DNA of 6,306 bases from Betaproteobacteria bacterium. Its GTDB lineage: Bacteria > Pseudomonadota > Gammaproteobacteria > Burkholderiales > Rhodocyclaceae. Position numbers and translations under genes: made by a program. The notes below the pieces were generated by a model that was given only the letters and a program-made list of their open reading frames with translations, did no database searches and was not told where the DNA came from. Below, in pieces: positions 1 through 5,424 of the stretch. Numbering within the stretch: the first letter of the stretch is position 1; every line of letters starts with the position of its first letter. Location: contig JAGWUW010000165.1 in assembly GCA_028868235.1 (NCBI GenBank), positions 1 to 6,306 of the forward strand. The letters are read 5' to 3'.

Positions 1-20
1 GCCCTTGTCGCCTGAGTACG

Positions 21-44
21 GCCTATCCCTTTCAGGGAAAAGGC
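21..44 (-). terminator. Hairpin just after the ComB-family gene, without a U-tract
   Basis: Six nt past the TAA stop, the minus strand can fold GCCT...AGGC around an inner TCCCT/AGGGA stem with a three-nt loop. No T-run follows in either direction, so it is not a standard intrinsic terminator. It may stabilise the transcript 3' end or mark a factor-dependent stop. Confidence 0.25.
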
Positions 45-50
45 TGTTGC

Positions 51-737
51 TTAGCGTATGACCAGCCGCTCTCCCTCGCACCTTACCGGCATGGCGAAAT
101 TGAACAAGTCGACGTGGGCAGCCAGTTCGAGATCACCCCGCGACAGGTTGGGCCAGCTTCCAACGGTGAAGCGCCGCCCGAAATCTGAGTTCCGTACCCG
201 CTGCGCATAGGTATCGGTTGTCACTGACTCGCCCCGCAATAGCGATTCGATGTAATCGGCACAGGCGACATCCTCGTCACCATCGCGATCCACCCACTCG
301 CCGGTAATGACGAAGCACACCTCCTCGGCACTGGAGGCCCGGATGGCATCCGCCGTGGCCCGAGCGCACACCAGGCTGGTGGCATAGAGTCGGCGAACCC
401 GACGAAAACGCTGCAAGCCACGCACGCCAGCAGCCGTGGTCATCACCACGTTTTTCCCGGCCAAATCGGCCTGCATCAGTTGCCAGGGCGAATTGCCAAA
501 ATCAAAGCCGGGCACCGGATCGCCACCTCCCACTGCACCTACCGAGACCGCGTTGGGCGTTTGTGCCAACTGGGTCAAGGTTGCGGCAATGCCTTCCACC
601 GGATAGATGGCGCGCGCCCCGTTGGCCAGCGCAACCGCCGCCGTCGTGAATGAGCGCAGCACATCGATGACCACAACTGTGTCGTCGGAGGTGTCCTGAT
701 TCTGCAAACGGTTCAAATAGAAACGCGAAAATCTCAT
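51..737 (-). CDS. ComB-family protein (2-phosphosulfolactate phosphatase-like)
   Basis: A 228-residue soluble protein of the ComB family. Its characterised archaeal member removes phosphate from 2-phosphosulfolactate in coenzyme M synthesis using Mg2+ (EC 3.1.3.71). Recognised blocks: VVVIDVLRSFTTAAVALANG (21-40), PGFDFGNSP (76-84), VVMTTAAGVRGL (97-108, usually TTTNGTR), and GEWVDRDGDEDVACADY (146-162), matching the GxEDxxCAG region. The usual GERGG before GFDxGNSP reads GAVGG (67-71), and the TTTNGTR asparagine is Ala. The ATG at 737 is the only plausible start, because an in-frame TGA lies 12 nt upstream; the Shine-Dalgarno is weak (GAAG about ten nt before the ATG). It follows the GGDEF/EAL gene by 84 nt, probably in the same transcript. 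Bacteria of this kind do not make coenzyme M, so the true substrate is unknown; sulfolactate metabolism or another phosphorylated hydroxy acid is possible. Confidence 0.85.
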   Translation of the reverse strand: MRFSRFYLNRLQNQDTSDDTVVVIDVLRSFTTAAVALANGARAIYPVEGIAATLTQLAQTPNAVSVGAVGGGDPVPGFDFGNSPWQLMQADLAGKNVVMTTAAGVRGLQRFRRVRRLYATSLVCARATADAIRASSAEEVCFVITGEWVDRDGDEDVACADYIESLLRGESVTTDTYAQRVRNSDFGRRFTVGSWPNLSRGDLELAAHVDLFNFAMPVRCEGERLVIR

Positions 738-765
738 GGCAGACAGGCTTCAGAAGAATATGCCC

Positions 766-794
766 AGAATAACCGCTCCCTGCGCCCACCGCAA
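766..794 (-). promoter_or_regulatory. Weak possible promoter for the ComB-family gene
   Basis: On the minus strand TTGCGG (794-789; three of six) and TATTCT (771-766; four of six) are spaced by 17 nt. Transcription would start about 22 nt before the ATG at 737. The -35 match is poor. Co-transcription from the upstream gene, 84 nt away with no terminator between, is equally likely. Confidence 0.25.
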
Positions 795-800
795 AAGGCG

Positions 801-812
801 CGGGTGCACCCG
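801..812. repeat. 12-bp perfect palindrome in the gap before the ComB-family gene
   Basis: CGGGTGCACCCG is a perfect palindrome nine nt beyond the GGDEF/EAL stop codon. It has no loop and is not followed by a T-run, so it is not an intrinsic terminator. It could be a protein-binding site just upstream of the weak promoter at 766-794, or a chance GC-rich palindrome. Confidence 0.35.
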
Positions 813-821
813 GCTGGTCGA

Positions 822-3377
822 TCAGGCCGGCGGCTGCCAAAGCACCGGCAGCAGGTCGCGCGCTGGTCTGCCGATGTAGTACCCCTGAGCAAGGTGCACT
901 TCCAGCCTCTCCAATTCGCCCAGCACTTCGGCCGATTCGACGTATTCGGCGACGACGGTGATTCCCATTTCACGTGCCAAGGAACGGATGCTCGTGACAA
1001 AGGTGTGGTCCTTGTCGCTGTGCAGCATGTTCGAAATGAAATCGCCTTCGATCTTCAGGTAGTCGATCGGGAAACGGCGCAGGTAGTGGAAAGACGAGAA
1101 GCCGGAGCCAAAGTCGTCGATGGCTAGCTTGAAACCATCGGCCTTCAGCTCGGAAAGGAAGCGTTCGAGCAGGGAAAGGTTCTTGACGGTATCGCGCTCG
1201 GTAATCTCGAAGACGATGTGGTCGGGCGAAATGCCGCTAGCCGCGACGATACGCCGCAGATCGCGGGAAAACTCACTGAAGACCAGCGCCCGCGGCGACA
1301 GATTGACGAAAATCTCGCCCTCATGTCCCTGTTTCGCCAGGGTGGCCAGGGCCTGTTCGAGCACAAGCATGTCGAGGCGATGGATAACACCTATTCGCTC
1401 AGCGATTTCGACGAACTCGTCGGCACGGATGACCTGGCCATCGAGTTCGATGCGTGACAGCACCTCGTAGGCCACGATACGCCGCCCGGCGACATCGAGG
1501 ATGGGCTGGAAATAGGGAACGACGCGCCGATGTTCGATGGCATCCAGCACCATCACACTCTTCTGGGTAATGTCGCGGAAGACATCGACGATGTCATCCT
1601 TGGTCGGCACAGCAACCTGGTCCTTACCGGCGGCCTTGGCCCGATACATCATGTTGTCGGCAAAAAGCAGAAGATCCTTCGGGTTCTCGGCATGGTCGGG
1701 ATAAATGGCCATACCGATCGATGCCGTCACACGCAATCGTACTCCGTCTGGCGTCACCACCTCGAGCTCCTCGACTGCCTGGCGGACGCGTTCGGCAACC
1801 AAGACCACAGCTTCCTGCGTGGTTTCCGGCAGCACGGCGACAAACTCGTCGCCACCATAGCGGGCCAGGATATCGCCATCACGCAAGGCGCCCTGTACCT
1901 GGCGGGCAAAGCGTTGCAGATAGGTATCACCGACGGCATGGCCGTAGTTGTCGTTGACCAGCTTGAAGTTGTCAATGTCGATGAGCAGCAGGCCAAAACG
2001 GTAGCCGTGGCGCTGGGCGCGCCCAACCTCGTAGGCCGACAACTCCCAGAAAACGCGCTGGTTGAACAGATCGGTCAACGGATCGCGGGTGGCGTAATAC
2101 TCGAGATCGCGCGTGTATTTGTAGATCGCCTTGACCGAGCCGACGACGTTGAGCAAGGTGGACAACACGCTCTCGACAACCAGATAGCGCGTTTCATCCT
2201 CCAGCACGCCAGAGTGAACACCGATACCGACAATACCACCGATTTTCGGTTTATCGACGAAGAAGGATTTGACGCGCAGGGCCACCTCAGCGTCCGACAA
2301 CGTTATCTGAGGGCCATCCTGATTGGCAACGTGGTGGTGGATGTTGCATGAGCCGATATCGGGAAAGCTCGGCATGCGTTCCAGTTCTTCACGGATGAAG
2401 CGCTCCATCTTATCCTTGGTTTCACCGGAAACCGGCCCATACCAGAAGACTTCGAGGTCGAACATTTCGTCGTCGATCTTGAACAGCGAAAACAAAGTAT
2501 GCGCTGGCAGTACGCTGTTGATATCGATGAGCAGACGGCCGACATATTCGCGCCAGTCACGGACCACCTCGGACGTAATGACGAAACGTTCGAGCAGACC
2601 GATCTCGAAACTGAGAATGTCTTTATCCACTGCCACCGTGCGCAAACGAGCCAGCACACCGCCCAGCGCACCGAGGATGCGGTTGAATTCGACAAAGCCA
2701 AGGTCGTGATCGGCAACGGCGATGCGGCGCAGATCATCGACAGCCTGAACCTGCTCGAAATCGGCCTGCAGACGCTCGATCGAGCCCTCGATACGGCGCC
2801 CGACCCACCATACGGCCAGCGCGGCCAGGGCGAGCGCGGCCGGCAAGAGCGGTGCAAATGCGATCATCAACTGGCGACGGGCATCGGCAAGCAGATGGGT
2901 GAAATCCTGGCGCACCTCGACAGCGCCAAGAACATCGCCGGCCCGGGCATTGACGTGGCAGCGCAAACAGCGCTCCTCGGCGATGAGCGGATAAATGTGA
3001 CGGGCAACGTGATCGCTCTCCCGTTTCTGGACGTTACCACTGGTCATCGCCTGGCGGAGATCGTCATCGAGTGGCGGCTGGGCGATGGTGCCGAACAAAT
3101 CAGTGACCAGCTGGCTGCGATAGATCTGCACGGACAACCCGTTGGTGCCCGCCTCGGCCGTACTGTGTACAAATGCATCAGCCTGGCTACGGCTCCAGCC
3201 TTGGCTCATCAGCTGGTACATCGCGGCGAAAGTTACCTTGGCAGCCGCCTCGGAAGTTTGCTCCGCATTGGCTCGCAAGACTTCACCGAAAATCCTGTCG
3301 AGCAACAGATAGGATCCTCCGAAAAACAGGATCGACACAACGATCGACGCACCGAAAATGAAATTCCTGATCCGCAT
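822..3377 (-). CDS. Membrane haem-c sensor with GGDEF and EAL domains (c-di-GMP synthase/phosphodiesterase)
   Basis: An 851-residue inner-membrane signalling protein; residues are counted from the ATG at 3377. Order: transmembrane helix about 6-26; periplasmic domain about 27-170 with ERCLRCH, a CxxCH covalent-haem site (Cys137, Cys140, His141), followed by GDVLGAVEVRQD as in haem-c PAS-like sensors; second helix about 171-192; cytoplasmic GAF-like region about 250-420 (fold inferred); GGDEF domain about 426-590; EAL domain about 610-845. GGDEF is intact (YGGDEF, 507-512), with inhibitory-site RDGD (499-502) five residues before it. The EAL signature reads EVLSR (Glu638), and Asn692, Glu724, Asp754-Asp755, Lys775, Glu811 and Gln831 are kept. 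Both making and breaking c-di-GMP therefore look possible, with output probably set by haem redox state or ligand. Partner, ligand and net activity are unknown. It has its own predicted promoter, 202 nt after rpe. Confidence 0.94.
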   Translation of the reverse strand: MRIRNFIFGASIVVSILFFGGSYLLLDRIFGEVLRANAEQTSEAAAKVTFAAMYQLMSQGWSRSQADAFVHSTAEAGTNGLSVQIYRSQLVTDLFGTIAQPPLDDDLRQAMTSGNVQKRESDHVARHIYPLIAEERCLRCHVNARAGDVLGAVEVRQDFTHLLADARRQLMIAFAPLLPAALALAALAVWWVGRRIEGSIERLQADFEQVQAVDDLRRIAVADHDLGFVEFNRILGALGGVLARLRTVAVDKDILSFEIGLLERFVITSEVVRDWREYVGRLLIDINSVLPAHTLFSLFKIDDEMFDLEVFWYGPVSGETKDKMERFIREELERMPSFPDIGSCNIHHHVANQDGPQITLSDAEVALRVKSFFVDKPKIGGIVGIGVHSGVLEDETRYLVVESVLSTLLNVVGSVKAIYKYTRDLEYYATRDPLTDLFNQRVFWELSAYEVGRAQRHGYRFGLLLIDIDNFKLVNDNYGHAVGDTYLQRFARQVQGALRDGDILARYGGDEFVAVLPETTQEAVVLVAERVRQAVEELEVVTPDGVRLRVTASIGMAIYPDHAENPKDLLLFADNMMYRAKAAGKDQVAVPTKDDIVDVFRDITQKSVMVLDAIEHRRVVPYFQPILDVAGRRIVAYEVLSRIELDGQVIRADEFVEIAERIGVIHRLDMLVLEQALATLAKQGHEGEIFVNLSPRALVFSEFSRDLRRIVAASGISPDHIVFEITERDTVKNLSLLERFLSELKADGFKLAIDDFGSGFSSFHYLRRFPIDYLKIEGDFISNMLHSDKDHTFVTSIRSLAREMGITVVAEYVESAEVLGELERLEVHLAQGYYIGRPARDLLPVLWQPPA

Positions 3378-3386
3378 CCGTTTGGA

Positions 3387-3393
3387 CTCCCTT
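3387..3393 (-). promoter_or_regulatory. Ribosome binding site that selects ATG 3377
   Basis: AAGGGAG lies nine nt before the ATG at 3377. The longer in-frame alternative is a TTG at 3422, which has no comparable Shine-Dalgarno and adds 15 hydrophilic residues ahead of the first membrane segment. Confidence 0.75.
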
Positions 3394-3398
3394 GCCAA

Positions 3399-3434
3399 GC
3401 CAGCCGACGCTGGCCGTGACAATCCCCCCGATTG
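3399..3434 (-). other. Two small hairpins in the 5' leader of the GGDEF/EAL gene
   Basis: Read on the minus strand, CAATC-GGGGG-GATTG (3434-3420) is followed by GCCAGC-GTCG-GCTGGC (3414-3399). The second, a perfect 6-bp stem with a 4-nt loop, ends six nt before the AAGGGAG ribosome binding site. Such structure near the ribosome entry site could affect translation. No known riboswitch core was recognised; the conserved c-di-GMP-I (GEMM) motifs are not present. Confidence 0.35.
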
Positions 3435-3449
3435 CCCCGGCCAGACTGA

Positions 3450-3475
3450 AAACAGCGCATAACTTTACACTGTTT
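3450..3475. repeat. Second dyad near the predicted transcription start
   Basis: AAACAG (3450-3455) and CTGTTT (3470-3475) form 6-bp arms separated by 14 nt, centres 20 bp apart, with a few further symmetric matches in between. It would overlap roughly the first 25 transcribed bases if transcription starts near 3473. It could be an operator, but 6-bp arms at this spacing can also arise by chance. Confidence 0.3.
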
Positions 3476-3479
3476 CGGA

Positions 3480-3507
3480 AATATCGCTGAAGGGATTTCA
3501 GCGTCAA
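3480..3507 (-). promoter_or_regulatory. Predicted sigma70-type promoter for the GGDEF/EAL gene
   Basis: On the minus strand, TTGACG (3507-3502; five of six to consensus) is separated by 16 nt from GATATT (3485-3480; four of six to TATAAT). Transcription would start near 3473, giving a leader of about 96 nt before the ATG at 3377. It is the best promoter-like pair in the 202-nt gap between rpe and the next gene. It is predicted by eye only. Confidence 0.5.
3485..3503. repeat. Perfect inverted repeat in the promoter spacer (candidate operator)
   Basis: CGCTGAA, five nt, TTCAGCG: a perfect 7-bp inverted repeat filling the spacer between the predicted -35 and -10 boxes and overlapping the edge of each. 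A dimeric regulator bound here would block RNA polymerase. No T-run follows, so it is not a terminator. No regulator family is recognised from the half-site. Confidence 0.55.
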
Positions 3508-3579
3508 ACTGTGTTGAATTCCGCATGCTCAGCGAATCCCAGCCTTATGCCGTCAGCGTACGAATAACAGATCTCGCAA

Positions 3580-4290
3580 TCATGGGCACCCAACCGCCAA
3601 CAGTTCGCCACGCAGTGCGCCGATGATCGAATCGTAGCGATGCGGGTCGCTATTCTTGCCCGCCCCATAGACTGCCGAACCGGCCACGAAAGCATCGACA
3701 CCAGCACGGGCAATCTCGGCGATATTGGTGGCGTTCACGCCACCATCGATTTCGAGGCGGATGCGCCGCCCGCTTTCCCGTTCATAGGCATCGAGCTTGG
3801 CACGGGCTTGCTTCGCCTTGACCAGGGTGCCGGGAATAAACTTCTGCCCACCGAAGCCGGGGTTGACGCTCATCAGCAGCACAACGTCGATCTTGTCCAG
3901 CACGTAGTCCATGTAGTCGAGCGGGGTGGCCGGGTTGAAGACCAGCCCGGCCTGGCAACCCCCATCGCGAATCAGCGACAGGCTGCGATCGACATGTTCG
4001 GAGGCTTCCGGGTGGAAGGTTATGATGTTGGCGCCCGCTTTGACGAAATCGGGGATGATGCGATCCACCGGCTTAACCATCAGGTGCACGTCGATCGGCG
4101 CGATAGTACATGGGCGGATCGCCTCACAAACCAGGGGACCGATGGTCAGGTTGGGAACATAATGGTTGTCCATCACGTCAAAGTGAATCCAGTCGGCTCC
4201 CGAGGCAATGACATTGGCCACTTCTTCGCCCAGCGCGGCAAAATTGGCCGACAGAATGCTCGGTGCAATAACGTAATCGGTATGGCGCAC
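3580..4290 (-). CDS. rpe: Ribulose-phosphate 3-epimerase
   Basis: Interconverts D-ribulose 5-phosphate and D-xylulose 5-phosphate in the cytosol, serving the pentose phosphate pathway and the regenerative phase of the Calvin cycle. The 236-residue product from the GTG start has the normal family length. Motifs of the TIM-barrel, metal-dependent epimerase: [10 protein letters not shown] (8-17); [12 protein letters not shown] (37-48) with metal ligands His37 and Asp39 (also general base); DVHLMV (67-72) with His69; [12 protein letters not shown] (140-151) binding phosphate; and LEIDGGVN (179-186) with Asp182, the second catalytic acid/base and metal ligand. GTG was chosen for its GGAGG at correct spacing and because homologues begin just before IAPSILSA. 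It lies 85 nt after fba with a terminator between. No terminator was seen after its TGA stop. The usual partner gph (phosphoglycolate phosphatase) is not downstream; a c-di-GMP gene is there instead. Confidence 0.97.
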   Translation of the reverse strand: MRHTDYVIAPSILSANFAALGEEVANVIASGADWIHFDVMDNHYVPNLTIGPLVCEAIRPCTIAPIDVHLMVKPVDRIIPDFVKAGANIITFHPEASEHVDRSLSLIRDGGCQAGLVFNPATPLDYMDYVLDKIDVVLLMSVNPGFGGQKFIPGTLVKAKQARAKLDAYERESGRRIRLEIDGGVNATNIAEIARAGVDAFVAGSAVYGAGKNSDPHRYDSIIGALRGELLAVGCP

Positions 4291-4295
4291 AGGTG

Positions 4296-4300
4296 CCTCC
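4296..4300 (-). promoter_or_regulatory. Ribosome binding site that fixes the rpe start at GTG 4290
   Basis: A perfect GGAGG lies five nt (CACCT) before a GTG codon at 4290-4288. It decides between this GTG and an in-frame ATG at 4338. The ATG start would add 16 residues encoded through the terminator hairpin and T-run, with no homology to Rpe. Confidence 0.88.
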
Positions 4301-4329
4301 AAAAAAACGGCCCCAGACTTCGGGGCCGT
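4301..4329 (-). terminator. Intrinsic terminator after fba, abutting the rpe ribosome binding site
   Basis: Read on the minus strand, an 8-bp GC-rich stem (ACGGCCCC pairing with GGGGCCGT, loop GAAGTCT) runs straight into seven T residues. This is a textbook Rho-independent terminator. It lies 47 nt past the fba stop, and its T-run is directly followed by the GGAGG of rpe. The plus-strand reading has no T-run after the stem, so it works only in the gene direction. It ends the gap-fba transcript at least in part. Its position suggests it also sets how much rpe is made, by partial or regulated read-through. Confidence 0.88.
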
Positions 4330-4375
4330 AAGACGCAAAGTACAGCAGAGTGAAAGGCGTATGACCGAGCTACCC

Positions 4376-5413
4376 TCAGCGGTAGGCGGCTATCATTCTT
4401 TCCAGTGGCACCGGCTTAATCCGGCCGGCCTGCCCGGCGGAGCCAAAAGCCTCGAAGCGCTGGCGGCAGATGTTGCGTGCAGCCGCTACCGCTGCCTTAA
4501 GGAAGGCGCGTGGATCGAATTCCTCGGGCTTCTCGGCCATCGCCTGGCGCATGGCACCTGTCATCGCCAGGCGGATGTCGGTGTCGATATTGACCTTGCG
4601 CACGCCGTGGCGGATGCCCTCAACGATTTCCTCGATCGGCACACCGTAGGTCTCCTTGATCATCCCGCCGTACTGGCGGATGGTGGCCAGCCATTCCTGC
4701 GGCACGCTGGAGGAGCCGTGCATGACCAGATGGGTGTTCGGGATGCGCGCATGGATGGCCTTGATGCGGTCGATGGCGAGGATTTCCCCGGTCGGCGGGC
4801 GGGTGAACTTGTAGGCACCATGGCTGGTACCGATCGCGATGGCCAAGGCATCGACGCCAGTCCTGGCGACGAAGTCGGCAGCCTCCTCCGGATCGGTGAG
4901 CATCTGCGAGTGATCGAGTTTGCCGGCGGCGCCGATGCCGTCTTCCTCGCCGGCTTCGCCGGTTTCCAGCGAACCAAGGCAGCCCAGTTCGCCTTCGACC
5001 GATACACCGATGGCATGGGCCATCTCGACGACCTTGGCGGTCACCTCGATATTGTAGGCATACGTCGTTGGTGTTTTGCCATCGGCGCCCAGCGAACCGT
5101 CCATCATCACGCTGGAGAAGCCGCTGCGCATGGACTGCTGGCAGACGGCCGGCGAGGTGCCGTGGTCCTGGTGCAGGCAGACCGGGATGTCCGGGTATTG
5201 CTCGATGGCGGCTTCGACCAGCTTGCGCAGAAAAGGCTCGCCGGCGTATTTGCGGGCGCCGGCCGAGGCCTGCAGGATGACCGGGCTGTCGCAGAGCTCG
5301 GCGGCCTGCATGATGGACTGGATCTGCTCCATGTTATTGACGTTGAAAGCGGGCAGGCCGTAGCGGTGCTCGGCGGCGTGGTCGAGCAACTGGCGCAGGG
5401 AAATGAGGGCCAT
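4376..5413 (-). CDS. fba: Fructose-bisphosphate aldolase, class II, Calvin-cycle subtype
   Basis: A zinc-dependent aldolase that interconverts fructose 1,6-bisphosphate with dihydroxyacetone phosphate and glyceraldehyde 3-phosphate. The 345-residue length and the sequence fit the CbbA/Calvin subtype, whose members also act on sedoheptulose 1,7-bisphosphate (family knowledge). Visible motifs: PAFNVNN (21-27); HQDHG (81-85) with the likely catalytic Asp83 and zinc ligand His84; GELG (141-144); GTSHGAYK (195-202) with a metal-ligand His198; HGSSS (232-236) with a metal-ligand His232; and the phosphate-binding NIDTD (275-279). The ATG start has AAGGA six nt upstream, placed directly after the gap stop codon. 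The gene therefore sits 11 nt downstream of gap in the same transcript. A strong terminator follows it. It could serve glycolysis/gluconeogenesis rather than CO2 fixation; no RuBisCO or phosphoribulokinase is in the window to decide. Confidence 0.97.
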   Translation of the reverse strand: MALISLRQLLDHAAEHRYGLPAFNVNNMEQIQSIMQAAELCDSPVILQASAGARKYAGEPFLRKLVEAAIEQYPDIPVCLHQDHGTSPAVCQQSMRSGFSSVMMDGSLGADGKTPTTYAYNIEVTAKVVEMAHAIGVSVEGELGCLGSLETGEAGEEDGIGAAGKLDHSQMLTDPEEAADFVARTGVDALAIAIGTSHGAYKFTRPPTGEILAIDRIKAIHARIPNTHLVMHGSSSVPQEWLATIRQYGGMIKETYGVPIEEIVEGIRHGVRKVNIDTDIRLAMTGAMRQAMAEKPEEFDPRAFLKAAVAAARNICRQRFEAFGSAGQAGRIKPVPLERMIAAYR

Positions 5414-5424
5414 GGTTTTTCCTT

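Noticed and set aside
822..3377. Degenerate EAL domain because the signature reads EVL
   Set aside because: Only the non-catalytic middle residue differs; the metal-binding Glu and all other catalytic positions are present, so loss of activity is not supported.
2499..3419. Plus-strand open frame of 306 codons opposite the sensor gene (and a 273-codon one at 1530-2351)
   Set aside because: Both lie antisense to a clear transmembrane haem/GGDEF/EAL coding sequence. They have no recognisable domains and are typical of high-GC antisense frames.
3378..3422. Longer GGDEF/EAL start at TTG 3422
   Set aside because: It lacks a good Shine-Dalgarno and its codons would run through a leader hairpin. 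ATG 3377 has AAGGGAG at nine nt and begins right before the membrane helix.
3378..3579. c-di-GMP riboswitch in front of the c-di-GMP gene
   Set aside because: The region was read for the conserved GEMM-I core blocks and tetraloop layout. Only two unrelated small hairpins were found.
4291..4338. Longer rpe start at ATG 4338
   Set aside because: The extra 16 residues would be encoded by the terminator hairpin and T-run and match no Rpe. The GTG at 4290 has a perfect ribosome binding site.
3640..4353. Plus-strand open frame of 237 codons opposite rpe
   Set aside because: Antisense shadow of rpe; the translation has no recognisable motif.
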